The notes beneath the pieces are model-generated. The model made no database searches, was not told where the DNA came from, and saw only the letters and a list, made by a program, of their open reading frames with translations. DNA of 64,000 nt from Annona cherimola (lineage: Eukaryota; Streptophyta; Magnoliopsida; Magnoliales; Annonaceae), in the NCBI GenBank assembly GCA_030490835.1, contig CM059973.1, positions 56,052,008 through 56,116,007 on the forward strand. Reading direction: 5' to 3'. Both the position numbers and the translations under genes were made by a program. Numbering within the stretch: position 1 is the stretch's first letter; every line of letters starts with the position of its first letter. Below are positions 9,735 to 20,936 of this stretch, in pieces.

Positions 9735-10965
9735 TTACTTCTAATTTTCATAGATTGATTCACTGCTCAACGTTTCCTGGAGCTTCATAGAGCCATTGAT
9801 AGAAAGGAATAAAATCTTTCTTGATTGCCGACTTAACTTTAAAAAATATTAATAATTTTTTAGTAAAAAACTGTATTCTACTACCCTGCTAGGCTGCTAC
9901 TCATTTATTTAAGCCAGTACCTACACAGTGAGCATTTCATCTGCTGCGACACTTTAAAGGAAAAATTTGTAAGGGAAGTGCTTGAGACTTCCCTGAGCAA
10001 AGGTGCAAACATACTGTGTTGCATGAGGTCCTTCCAAGCCTTAGATTATCTTGTCTGCTTTTTTGTCTTACATTCTGAATTTGAGACATGCAGAGGAAGG
10101 ATGGGAGTCCAAGTATCCTGCTTTGTATGGTTTATCGGATTATCATAATAGGTGTTTCTGGTTTTGTGATTCTCTAGAGTTGATATACAAATGACATGAA
10201 CTGAGGAAATTTTTGATAGAGCAGATTTGTTTATCCTAATGGTGAGCTTGATTTCTCAGCTGGCCAAGCATAGACAATATATTCAAACAATTGGAATCAT
10301 TGAAGCATTGTAAAATTCCCTTTCTTGTACGTATATATGAGCGACGTCGGCTTTTCTGTTTATATTTTTGCCATTATTGTTTATGAAAGATAAATCAGTC
10401 AGTGAGCAAATTAACAAATAAAATGAAAACTAATGATAAACTTCTGACAATGTCTCAGTAAATGAAGCTAATTTTTTTATTAGGTTTCTGACTAATGTAG
10501 CCGATTTTTTTGGCAATTTAATGAGCAAATGTAGCTAAATTTTTTGCAGCAAGAAATAACGATAAAAATTGTGGTTTCCAAACAACAATAAAAATTTTGC
10601 CTTCTAACATCTTCGAAAATTAGCTTATAAATAGCAATAATTTTCTTAAGAATGGTTGTCGGTATCAATATGTGACTGTTAACAAAAAAAACAAATTCTA
10701 TAGTGTATAGTCTAATTTCCAAAATTATAAAGTTTATTTTAAAACTTTTCAAATGAGCTGATTCTATCTGGTTAATTGCATGCATGAGGCCTACTTAGCG
10801 ATGAACCATTAGATTGGATCTCCTTATCTGAATTAGACCATTTTTTAGTTCATGAGAAATACTCATTTATTGTTTTAAAAATTAAAAAATCTTATTAAAT
10901 ATATCTAAAAATTTACACGATCCTATTTAGGTGGGGTCCTTAAAAGTGCAAAATAATTTTTTTAA
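9735..10965. other. No firm gene; possible 3' end of the exon cluster
   Basis: Around 9900-10320 the composition is more balanced than the flanks, and short open stretches occur (for example LISQLAKHRQYIQTIGIIEA at about 10250-10310), which could be a last exon or 3' UTR. Beyond 10400 the DNA is AT-rich and featureless to me. Confidence 0.3.
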
Positions 10966-10969
10966 GAGG

Positions 10970-11432
10970 GAAAAATTACTCTTATATCTGCAACATTTGG
11001 CTATAATTCTTTTTATAACTATACTATTTTAAAAATTCATTTTATACACAAAATTTCATTCTAAATTTTATTATACGCATGTAGTCAAAACAACCACTAA
11101 CTATTCTATTGAAAAAATGATTTTACCCTTCCATAATTTCTCAAGTAAAATGATTCATCTCTAATATGACTATTATGTTGATAAATCATTAATTCGTGAC
11201 ATCAAGTGATTCATATATCATATTTGGGTTAAATTATTTCAATTAGAAAACTATTGGAAGGGATGAAATTATTTTTTCAATAAGATAGTTAATGGTTGTT
11301 TTGCCAACATGAATATAATTAGAATTTATGGTGAAATGTTATGGATATAAGAGAAAAGTTTAAAATGTTATTGGTATAATAGGAATTATGAGTAAATGTC
11401 ATGGGTATTAGTAGAATTTTTCCTTTTTAAAA
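10970..11432. repeat. Foldback element, inverted arms of about 170 bp
   Basis: The left arm begins GGAAAAATTACTCTTATATC and continues through 'ctattgaaaaaatgatttta'. The right arm, read in reverse complement, begins GGAAAAATTCTACTAATACC and continues through 'cttattgaaaaaataatttc'. The arms are imperfect but collinear over most of their length and meet at about 11150-11250. No ORF. It looks like a MITE or foldback element. Confidence 0.65.
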
Positions 11433-12180
11433 TTATAGGGCCTTGAATTCATTATGTAGAAATCCAAATAATGATAAAATACTATTGTATTTTAATTTTA
11501 CATAATAAAATTCAAATAATAAAAATAAAATATTATTTAATTTTGTATCTGTCAATATTCATATTTACCCATATACTTAAACCTATTTAAAATTATATAT
11601 TGAATATTACACCATTCAATATAATTTTTTTTTAATAAATCCTAATGACTAATAAGGTTAAAATTATATTTAATATAAGATATTTGAATATATTATTTTA
11701 GATAATTTAATATTAAATATAAAAATAATATATCATATGCATATAATATTGGGCATGGTTCGAGCACGCTTGAAATGACGTATGATTTGACCTCATTAGC
11801 ACCACATATATTATTCGTACTTGTGCAACAAGGTATTGTAGAATTCGCTTTTCCTCCAATTTCACTGTAAGTAGCTTTGAAATGAGGAAAGTATTTGTGT
11901 TAACTAAGCACAAATTAAAATTATGCAGGATATGTTTACTACAAACATTAAAATCATTGAGCTATTTTTAAATTATTAAGATATATTTCTAGCATAAACT
12001 GTTAACTTGTTGAATTCAATGTTAAATTGTTGTAGTTCCAATTATGGAACATGTTTCGATATATTTCTAGCACGTATTCTAATTTCGTAGCAAAATTTTT
12101 TGATGAGTATGATTTCTGCATGGTCTGGATTATGTCAAATTAAACCAGGCTTGATGATGTCATGGAAAATCATATTTGAC
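11433..12180. other. AT-rich intergenic DNA, nothing recognised
   Basis: No coding region or repeat boundary that I can support. Only short shadow ORFs are present. Confidence 0.55.
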
Positions 12181-12183
12181 TTA

Positions 12184-12722
12184 GGGTGTGTTTAAGAAGT
12201 AATAAAACTTTTGGATAAAAAATTTTTAGTGTAAAAATTTTTGAATGGGGAAAAATGTTGAGATATAACATGGGTAATGATAAAAAGTAAAGTGAATAAA
12301 GTTAAAATACATAGGTTAATTGTATAAAGATGATTGAAATATAGGATAGTTGTATAAGAAGATATGAAAAAGTGATTAAAAATAAGTAATGTAAAGAGTA
12401 AAAAGTTTTAAATTGAAAATTTTTGAGGTATGTTTGTTTACACCCAAAACTTTTCAAATAAAAAATTTTTACTCTCCATGTTTACTTTATTGTTAAATTA
12501 TTTTTCACATTTTCATATACAACTATCCTATTTTTCAAACATTTCTGCACAACTACCCGTATAACTAATCTATCTGTTTTAATTCTATTTACTTTAGTAC
12601 TCATCATTATCCCTATTAATTTCTTTCATTTCAAAACTTTTATACCAAAAATTTTTCATTAAAAGTTTTATCACCTCCCAAACACTTGGTTTGAAAAGTT
12701 TTTGAATTAAACAGACATGTCC
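12184..12722 (+). mobile_element. Tourist-like MITE with an inverted copy inside
   Basis: The outer copy starts GGGTGTGTTTAAG, ends AAACAGACATGTCC, and is flanked by TTA at 12181-12183 and 12723-12725. Forward family sequence runs to about 12428. An inverted copy follows, and the outer 3' end 'ttgaaaagtttttgaatta' resumes at about 12691. Confidence 0.8.
12429..12689 (-). mobile_element. Inverted Tourist-like MITE nested in the previous one
   Basis: It starts GGTATGTTTGTTTAC and ends near CTCCCAAACACTT. Between them the sequence is the reverse complement of the MITE consensus (for example 'aactaatctatctgtttta' and 'tttacttta'). The exact junctions are blurred by a roughly 14-bp repeat of TTGAAAAGTTTTTGA on both sides. 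Confidence 0.7.
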
Positions 12723-12725
12723 TTA

Positions 12726-13820
12726 ATTAGAACATTTATTACTTGTTGAGGAACACAAAGAATTTAGTTTAGAAATATATAACAGTTTAAATTTGAAGCA
12801 AGTAAAACTTTTTATAATGCTAAAATATAGCCAATGTTAAATAATTAAAATCTAAAAATCAAAGTTGTTTCAAATAAAATTAGTTAATCTAAATTTTTTT
12901 GTATTTGAAATAATATTTATTTTAGTCAAATAAAATACATTTACTTCAAATTAAATTCTTTAATTTTTTATTGCATTTAAATAGTTTTTAAAGTTTCATT
13001 TTGTATTGAATTTGAAAAAAATATTAGAATTCAATAGGTATAGTAATGAAATACTTTAAAATCTATATGATGAAAGATCTTAATTAGAGAATACATTCAA
13101 TGTTAGAATTTAATGAAAATTTAATAGGCTTCTAAAATTATTATTTAATATTTTATGTCATGTCAGTATTACACCTATATAGATCATGTTCATTATAAAT
13201 CACATGAATAATCTGTAAAATCCATTAAACAAATGACTACCAGTTCATAAAAATTTGAACAACTGGCAAAACTCATCCAACAAGTAGATACTAGTTTATG
13301 CTTTTGCAGCAAAATTTTTATAGATTATAAAAATTATATCACCTATGTAATTCATGAAGAAGAAACATCCTAACTTTTATCCGAAGTATCAAAACTATCT
13401 AACTTGTATATGCTATTAAACACCCAAAAGCAAAATAATATATTCTTTATAATTTATAAAACATCAAAAAATTATGCACATATCTGTATAATTTATAAAA
13501 CACCAAAAAATTATCAAATATGTATGCACATGTCCTGCAGTACTCAAATAGCCTGTAAAATTCATTCAACTGGTATAATTATAACAGTTAACCTATATAA
13601 CTCATTAGCTTATTGAATTGCATGGAAGCTGTAAAGTTCATAAACCTATAGAATTAGTTGAATAAGTTAAATTATTTCATTCATCCAAATTCATTCCATG
13701 ATAAATATAATGCATGGTTCCGATAGTTGGGCGTCAATTGCCTAGTATCATTTTTGATGGTCATATTACATATTTGGCGTCTTAGATCTTTAAGGTTAAC
13801 ATGATTTTATTAAAGCCGAA
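12726..13820. other. AT-rich intergenic DNA, nothing recognised
   Basis: A short direct repeat, 'tataatttataaaac', occurs twice at about 13445-13505. No gene, RNA or element boundary is supported. Confidence 0.55.
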
Positions 13821-13821
13821 T

Positions 13822-14190
13822 GATCTTTTCCGACCGGTCAAAAAATATATTTTTTTGCATTTTTTTTTGAAAAATAATTTTATAAACATGTTAATCTAAT
13901 TATATTTAATCTATAATCCAAGTTTTATTATTTTTGGATATGTATATATATTTATTTTGGATTTTTAAATACAGGGGTATTTAAGTCATTTTAAGAATAT
14001 TTAAAATGACTTAAATACCCCTGTATTTAAAAATCCAAAATAAATATATATACATATCCAAAAATAATAAAACTTGGATTATAGATTAAATATAATTAGA
14101 TTAACATGTTTATAAAATTATTTTTCAAAAAAAAATGCAAAAAAATATATTTTTTGACCGGTCGGAAATCCGGTCGGAAAAGATCGGCAC
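13822..14190. repeat. Near-perfect long hairpin (foldback) element
   Basis: The left arm begins GATCTTTTCCGACCGGTC and the right arm ends GACCGGTCGG...GGTCGGAAAAGATC. The right arm mirrors the left almost base for base through 'gcatttttttttgaaaaat', 'ggatatgtatatatattta' and 'caggggtatttaagtcatt', with the turn at about 13995-14003. Each arm is roughly 165-175 bp. The only clear difference is a 12-base segment (ATTTCCGACCGG) present in the right arm only. No ORF. A transcript through it would fold into one long, nearly perfect double strand. Confidence 0.88.
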
Positions 14191-14739
14191 ATATCATATC
14201 TCATAAAAAAATATACACCACAACCTACCATAACCAATTCACCTACTCATTCTCATGCTCAACCTCCAAGCATACTTGCAACGGGTAAAATGACAAAACT
14301 GCCCATGCTTGTATGTTCCACAAAAACACAACCGTCTGTATAGGCCATCCGGTTAAATTTTTTCCCCCTCTTCCCTTATCTGCAATGTAAAATCAGTAAT
14401 CAAAGTGCCCTTCGTTCTAACATTATTAGGTAAATAAATTTTCCCCCCATATCTCAGCTAAGAAAAAGAGGAAGTTAACGGATGAAAAGAAATGAGAAAA
14501 GGTAAAAGTAAAGAAACCTATTTATTTTATTCTAGACCACTGGCAACATGCTTTTCATCCAAGGTAGAAACCTATGTCTATACAAGAACCACGTAGGATA
14601 CTAGTATCCCTATCTAGTGCGACCACTGAATAAAACGTACGCACACGGCACAACCCTGAAGACTTCTTGCACAACACACTTAAGCATGATTTTTACGTAC
14701 TATAGTTACCGCCATATCACCCTAAGCAAATTCCCCTTA
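14191..14739. other. 3' flank of the MYB gene, no other gene seen
   Basis: No ORF of note. The composition is moderately AT-rich, and the stretch separates the long hairpin from the MYB 3' end. Confidence 0.5.
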
Positions 14740-14745
14740 TTTATT
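14740..14745 (-). terminator. Candidate polyadenylation signal of the MYB gene
   Basis: AATAAA on the minus strand, about 136 nt downstream of the MYB stop codon, in an AT-rich context suited to a plant near-upstream element. Plant signals are loose, so this is a candidate only. Confidence 0.4.
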
Positions 14746-14880
14746 ATGATATCCGCATGCGTCCGCGACATCCTAACATTCCTATTCTAGCGTGCTATTT
14801 CTATGTTTTGTGTATGCGTACTTCACAACCAAATTTCCAAGACAGCCAATTACCCCTCCCTCACGTGACCCCTCGATTGA

Positions 14881-16322
14881 TCATGGCCAGTCCTGTTCCA
14901 AATTGAGGAAAGATTCAACCGGCCTGAAATCGTATTGCTGAAGGCCATCATCTCCGGACCAATCATCGAGCAACTCCTGATCATTGAACAAGATGAACTG
15001 ATCTGGTAGCATGGACAAACCATTGCTGGAGTCTTCTCCCGCCATGGCGTCGTCGTTCACATTGATCCCATCATCGAAAGCCTCAAGAAAATCTTCGTCC
15101 AGATGATGGGTCTGAGCCATGTAAACATCTTCAACGTCCACCATTGAGTTCTCGTATGAATCTTGGGTTCCTGCTGCAGCTGAGGCCATGGATTTGCTCG
15201 ACTGCAAGTAACCTGTTTGATCGTTGCCCATGTGGAGCAGCTGCGGAGCAACGAAACCTTTGGAGCACTTGGCAGCCTTGGTCCGGATTACATTGGGTTG
15301 GGGGCCAGGTGGGATGGGTGGAACCTTTGGACCTGGTGCCTCGTTTGGGGTACAGTTTTTCTTTGATTTGATGGTGCCCTTTTGGAATTTGGAAGATGAC
15401 TGTGTGAGCTGATGGCCCAGCACCTTTTTTCCCAGAGTTGTGTTCCAGTAGTTTTTGATTTCATTGTCTGTTCGCCCTGGCAGTCGTCCTGCTATGAGAG
15501 ACCATCTGAACAAAAATCGACCAAAAAAAAAAAAGAAAAAAAGAAAAAAAGAAAAGAAAATTAAATTGCAATCTGACTCCCAGTTCACGTGGACGACCAA
15601 ACGGTCATGTGACGATGGTATTAGCTATCATGACCATCCCATTCCCATTTCGAACTTTTGTTAAACAGAGTTTTCAGGCCGGGTCCCATTAATAAATATT
15701 GATACCCAGATAAGCAAGCACGGTTTCTAGAATTGGTATTCAAGAACTTGACTTGGGGGAGCAGCTCTTTTCAGAGTAAAACCAAACGCTCCACACCACG
15801 TATTGCATTATTGAAGGTGGAGTAAGTAGATGGACGGTTGAGATGGGAGGACAATAAAAAAGTGGCACTTGACTAAAGAAAAAGTAAAACAATTAGTCTT
15901 TTCACCCCTTGCATATTTTCCCATCAGAATCCAACTGCTCTCCCGCTGGATTCACTGGTTTGTTCTTTTCAAGAACAAGAAGGATGCGAAGGGCCATTGA
16001 GCCGCTACCCAACCCATTTTGGGCTGGATTAGCATCAATGCAGCAGACGTTGTGGCCCATATGGGTATAGGCAGCCAGGATGCGTCGTACGTGCGTCACA
16101 TTGAGGCGTGCGAGGATGGGAAAAGTGTAGGTACCTGTTTCCGAGAAGCTTGTGGAGTCTGACGATAAGCTCCTCCTCGTCCCGGGATATGTTCCCTCGC
16201 TTGATGTCCGGCCTCAGATAATTCAACCAACGTAACCTGCAGCTCTTCCCGCACCGCTTCAGACCTACATGCGCGCATGCAATGTCTCGTTCTGTGAAGA
16301 AGTAATGGCCATCTTCACCTAG

Positions 16323-16355
<33 letters not shown>

Positions 16356-16421
16356 TTTTCACCTAGAACTATTTACTAGGGAAACTTACTCATAAAAAAA
16401 TTTCGCCGTCACAGGAAAGCT

Positions 16422-16466
<45 letters not shown>

Positions 16467-16604
16467 GGTACCAGCTCTTTTGGGGAGACCTCTCCATTTG
16501 CCCTCGCCATGGGTTTTGATGTAAGACATGAGGATTTTGTCTTCGATGGAAGTCCATGCACCTCGGTTCAGTCCTTCCTTCGCACAGCATGGACTCCTAC
16601 CCAT
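14881..16604 (-). CDS. R2R3-MYB transcription factor, TT2/C1 (subgroup 5) type
   Basis: A three-exon gene: exon 1 16604-16472, exon 2 16264-16135, exon 3 15505-14881. All introns are GT-AG, and the introns are 207 and 629 bp. Joined length is 888 bp, 295 residues. The start is fixed by the subgroup-typical N-terminus [18 protein letters not shown]2 has Trp17, Trp37 and Trp57. R3 has Ile70, Trp89 and Trp108, the plant pattern with the first Trp replaced. The bHLH-binding signature [DE]Lx2[RK]x3Lx6Lx3R is complete at 76-95. Beyond the MYB domain the motif VIRTKAAKC (160-168) marks TT2/C1 relatives, and the C-terminus is acidic, as in an activator. Known relatives act in the nucleus with bHLH and WD40 partners to switch on proanthocyanidin and anthocyanin genes. 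Intron positions are the standard R2R3-MYB ones. No stop or frameshift is seen, so the gene appears functional. The exact orthologue (TT2, C1 or MYB5-like) cannot be settled here. Confidence 0.95.
16325..16353. repeat. Poly-T run in MYB intron 1
   Basis: About 29 consecutive T on the plus strand (poly-A in the MYB pre-mRNA), inside the first intron. Confidence 0.9.
16426..16463. repeat. (GA)n microsatellite in MYB intron 1
   Basis: About 19 GA repeats, just inside the first-intron donor (16471). On the transcript strand it is a CT tract a few bases after the 5' splice site. Length variation between alleles is likely. Confidence 0.95.
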
Positions 16605-16668
16605 CTCGCCTCGCCTCCGTTCCGTGCTGCTCTCTCCCGCTGTTCTCCGGACGGCTGTATCCTACCTC

Positions 16669-16673
16669 TTATA
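16669..16673 (-). promoter_or_regulatory. Candidate TATA box of the MYB gene
   Basis: TATAA on the minus strand in the context GTCTATAAGAGG, 65-69 bp upstream of the MYB ATG. This spacing would give a 5' UTR of roughly 35 nt. Confidence 0.55.
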
Positions 16674-16752
16674 GACGCCTTCCTCTTAATTCTCATGTCC
16701 ATTTGCTTGGGCAGTGTCATTTTTTTGGTCGTATCATCACACGGGCCTCCCA

Positions 16753-16781
16753 CATGCATGCGTCTCTCTCCAGTACACGTG
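16753..16781 (-). promoter_or_regulatory. RY repeat and G-box in the MYB promoter
   Basis: CATGCATG (16753-16760) is a perfect RY/Sph element, and CACGTG (16776-16781) is a perfect G-box with an ACGTGT core on the gene strand. They lie about 150 and 172 bp upstream of the ATG. RY elements are bound by B3 seed regulators of the VP1/ABI3/FUS3 class, and G-boxes by bZIP or bHLH factors. The maize C1 promoter, which drives a related MYB, is known to need an Sph/RY element bound by VP1. Seed and ABA control of this gene is therefore a reasonable inference. Confidence 0.6.
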
Positions 16782-16829
16782 ACCTTTTTGTTGTCTGCGT
16801 CGGCCGGGCCACCCAAAGTTTCAACGTCC

Positions 16830-18238
16830 AATTTTTATGTGAATTTTGGTGGAATACTGGAAAAGTGGGGAACGAAAGAGGGCAAAATATTTTGAAAATT
16901 ATGTTAAAGATAATGTGGATGATATGATATAATACGAAAGGGTAAAGTTGAAATAAATAAGATATTTATAATAAAAAAATGAGTGCAGTATGATCGATGA
17001 TAGAATTGGAAAAAAACATGATTGGTAGATAATTAAGATATCACGTTATTTTTAAGAGAATATAGAAGTGAGAGAAGAAAACCATGAGAAACTTAGCTAA
17101 TGATCTCGTGTTTTTACATTTTTGCTCATTATTATTCCACTGCTCCCTTGTGCCCTCGACCTTGACGGCTTGATATTAGTCATCATAAAAAAGTAAAAAA
17201 GCGGGTGGGTAGTGGTGTAATGACATTACAGCCCCCACCCACCTGCTTTAATTTGGCTCGTTTTTGCTATTCGATTGTTAAACCATGGAACTATTCAGAT
17301 TTGTAGCTGATGATTCGATATTTATGATAAAAAAGAAAAAAAAAAAAGGCGTCCTAACTAGTTCAGTACTCCCACAAGCGTAGTGCCTCCGTGCTCACGG
17401 GAGTTGGACCATTTTAGTTTGATTTTTTAATACAATGCGAGCTCAAGCTAGATTTGATCTTGCTTAAATTTCATATTTTTTGATTTTATAATTTATTTAT
17501 ATTTATAAAATAAAAATCAGGTATCTTGATTTTGGAAATTGAAAAAATATAAAACTTGTGCAATCATCAGATTCAGCATGGGTCTGTATTTTGATAAAAA
17601 AAAATAAAAATAGAATATTGAACCTCAACACAATAAAAAATACGAAAGAGTACCATTATGAAATCATAATTATATAATGTAAGCGCGGGGTTAAATTCCA
17701 GTCAAACATTTGTTGGATTCGATTAAATCCAATTAAACAATTCAAGTATTTATAGTATATGTATTACTTAACAATACAAATATATTCCAAGGTTTAAGAT
17801 GACTGACTGAATTTTGTTCACATAGCTACTACGCAGTGGAATAAAAGTGGCAATATGACAATCATAATCGACAACATACGCGTGTAAAATAAAAAGTGGG
17901 CAATTAAAAATGTGGTCTGAATCACTATACCACTCATTCTACCAGCAGAATAATTGATTTTCCAATAAATTTTATTTTTTTGGTAACAAGTATATATGGT
18001 GGTTAATACTATGTTGCTGACAAACCTCAATAAAAAATTAGCAAAATTTTGATTATATGATTAGAGCTTTGACGTTATATAATTAGGTTACATATAAGCA
18101 TTTTTATGAAAACTCATCCTTTTTTGCACCTTAATGATTGGTGAAGATTCACTCAATATATTATATTTAATATTTTCTTTTTCTAGAAGATCAAGTTTCA
18201 TCCAAATTAAATATATGCATGGGCCACAATTACTTAAA

Positions 18239-18280
<42 letters not shown>

Positions 18281-19190
18281 TGTGTGAATTATAAAAAAGT
18301 CATAAATCTATTTATATATATTAGAAGGTAATTATACGTTATAAAATCATTTATCCACATAATAATGATATTTTAGATAATTTAGATATTGAAAATATAA
18401 ATTTAAAGTTAATACTTAGCATTACATAATTTTGTTATGCTAATTTGATATGATTTTAGAGGGGGCTTATATACAATCACACTACATGAATGATGAGATT
18501 TCATAACCACATGATAATCTAAGTATAATAGATAAGTTGAATTTTCAACAATCATCAAGGGACGGAAAATGAACGGAGTTACTTAGAAAATCCGTTTCAT
18601 TGGAGGGGAACGATTATGATAAACTACTACCATTATATTCATCAGTAACAGCGCAATCATATCAAACATGTGGAAAGTAAAATTTGTTGTAATTAATCAT
18701 GCGTCGGTTCACAGGGAGTCAACGTTGATTGACTGATGTTTCTTCATCTTCCGATCTTAACACCCATAATGAAATTTCCCTTTTTAATGTTGATTTATTT
18801 TTTCGCACGCAACTATACATAATACGCATTGAATTCATTAATTAAACTACCCGCAATTGATTTTTTATATTTTCTTCTAAGAATTTTTCTTGTGAGTAAC
18901 TTCAATATATGGGTTCTCAAAGATTCAATCAAGAATCTTTGCCATTATCAACCGTGGGACCACCGCAACTACCTCCGCATAGAGACTCGGAGGGCTGCTT
19001 ATCGGTATACTTACTATAACTTCTCTGGAGGAGAGAAGACTGGGCGTTCGTGAGGCAAAATGTTAGGTAGAAACGAGCCTACCTTCTTATTATTGAGGGC
19101 GGCTGGTGCGTGCCCGAAAACTCCAGTCCTCTTCGCCCCCGTCATCTTATGCCAAAATAGGATTGTGACACAGTCTACTTGGGTACAAAA
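16830..19190. other. Intergenic DNA; possible old MITE at 16830-17100, no gene
   Basis: The sequence at 16830-17100 resembles 8330-8530 ('gatatgatataatacgaaa', 'agaagaaaaccatgagaaa'), suggesting an old small element. The rest is AT-rich. The block 18925-19140 is GC-richer (for example 'ggagagaagactgggcgttc') but shows no recognisable protein. I see no supported gene. Confidence 0.45.
18240..18277. repeat. (AT)n microsatellite
   Basis: About 19 TA dinucleotides in a row. Confidence 0.95.
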
Positions 19191-19195
19191 TCTTT

Positions 19196-19478
19196 TTTAA
19201 AATTTCTTTTAAAAATATTTTTATATAACTATCAATCTAGGTATATTTAACATATATAATAGTTTTTTTTTTTTTTACCATTTTTAGATACTTGTAGATA
19301 TTTTTTTATTTTTTAAGATCAGTGGCATTTTCGCAATTTGTAAATTACGAAAATGCCACTCATTTTAAAAAATAAAAAACAAATATCTAAAAATAGTGAA
19401 AATTGATGCACATGTTAAATATACCTAAATTAATAATTGTATAAAAAAATTTCAAAAAAAATTAAAAAATGGGTGAAA
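19196..19478. repeat. Foldback element with GTGGCATTTTCG inner stem
   Basis: The arms mirror each other around about 19342. GTGGCATTTTCG and CGAAAATGCCAC form the perfect inner stem. Further out, 'ctaggtatatttaaca' pairs with 'tgttaaatatacctaaatt', and 'agatatttttttatttttt' with its mirrored counterpart. The arms are about 140 bp and imperfect. Its layout is like the hairpin at 13822, and no ORF is present. Confidence 0.75.
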
Positions 19479-19796
19479 TGCATCCAGGTACATTTAGTCA
19501 ACCCCGGCCAATATCTGTGAAGCGCAACATAGATGAAAGGTGCTTTTGGCCTTCGAGGAAATTTTTTTTATGAAAGTTCCTAGGAAAAAGTTTTTGATGA
19601 ATATTTTTTGGTCCTACTTCTATAAATTTTTTTCTATAATGCTATTCATATTTAAAATCTTGATATTTTATGAAAAATTTACTCCTTCAATTGTATTTAA
19701 CATCATTTATATTATCATGGAAAGCTTCTCATTTGTTTACTTTTAATATATATGGTCTCCATCTATAAATGTGTAAAATCAACGTAATAAAATGGT
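19479..19796. other. AT-rich spacer, nothing recognised
   Basis: Only shadow ORFs. No element boundary found. Confidence 0.45.
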
Positions 19797-20936
19797 TCAA
19801 TGATCAAACTCTCCAGGAGCTTCTGTATTCTTAATTAACTTGAATAAGCTATCCTTAAATTGAGGATAACTTTGTTTGGCTGACTGCAATTTCTCAGAAT
19901 TTTTTCTATATATGTGTCATGAATAGAAAACGTGCTTTGTAATAGCTGGATCCTGGTCTGTGATAATGGCTTTCGGAGGTATAGCACCCATGGCATGAAG
20001 CCATGTTTGAAACAGCCACGTGAAATCTTCTTCACTCTCACCAAACAATAAACCAGCTCCAAGCAATATTGATTGCTTATGATGATTAACCCTCACAAAG
20101 GGTCCAAATGACATATCATATTCATTGGTACGATAAGTTGTGTCAAAGCAAATGACATCATTGAATATTTGATAATCCTTCTTAGATTCTCCATCAACTC
20201 ACATACATGACATTAGTCGACGTTGCTCATCAACCTTAATATCATAGAAGTAGTCTCATTTGCTATTGAATTGATTTTCAAAGTACTCTAATAAAGTTGG
20301 TGCACCGCCTCCATATCTTGACATCCGTCGAGATCGTAAGGCATTACGTAAGTCGACTTCCATAAATCTCAACTGATCACGTCCCCCTGCCTCCTCTATC
20401 ATAAATTGTAATGATCTTGACACTCCAACACCAGCCTTCTGGAGACCTTCAACTATGTCCAATTGTGACTCTAGCACCTTCCGATGAGATCGCAGGCAAC
20501 GAGACATAACAGGGGTCTCTAATCGATGCGAGTGTTCTTTTTTGAAACTTATGACCTTCCACATCAAAGTACTTGATAAACGCTTGACAGTTAGTGATGC
20601 AAAGCATTCACATCTAGTAGTATATCTTTGTTTGCATTTTCTTGTAACTCGCAGATCATTTTGTCGGAGTCCCTGTTTAGAGCACTTTAGAATGCAATAG
20701 ATTATTTCTCCATCTTTCGATCTTTTGACATCACTTTTTCTTGTACTAAAACCACAACACCTTGCATATGAATTATAAAATGAATATGCTTCTTCTTCGT
20801 TGTTGAACTCTTGTCCAATAATTGGGGTCAGCTCATGACATGCTTGAGGGGTAAAAGTGGTCCATGGAGTGAAGGTCTGTCGCTTCCTTTAGATGACATC
20901 TCAAATTCATTTTGGGCCATGCTATTTGATGTTGTC
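19797..20936 (-). pseudogene. FAR1/FHY3-related (FRS) pseudogene or MULE remnant
   Basis: Read from 20936 down to 19797. The first part carries the FAR1-type zinc-binding domain: FNNEEEAYSFYNSYARCCGF, then RCECFASLTV and a KEHSHRLETP ending, near 20800-20500. It is followed by a linker with LLEYFENQFN and then the MULE transposase-like core, with VICFDTTYRTNEYDMSFGPF, a GLLFGE segment, TWLHAMGA and KAIITDQDPAI (about 20170-19950). The catalytic-type aspartates of the MULE fold (FDTTY and TDQD) are visible. The frame is interrupted near 20850, has in-frame stops at about 20258 and 20200, and shifts again near 19925. The SWIM zinc finger normally at the C-terminus is absent. FRS proteins derive from Mutator-like transposases, so this may be a dead host gene or a transposon remnant. 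Confidence 0.85.

Noticed and set aside
15057..16278. Small ORFs inside the MYB gene on both strands
   Set aside because: They are alternative-frame readings of the three MYB exons and introns. The spliced model explains the region fully.
18829..19053. 74-codon ORF with GC-richer end
   Set aside because: No domain recognised and no splice signals that extend it. Not enough to call a gene.
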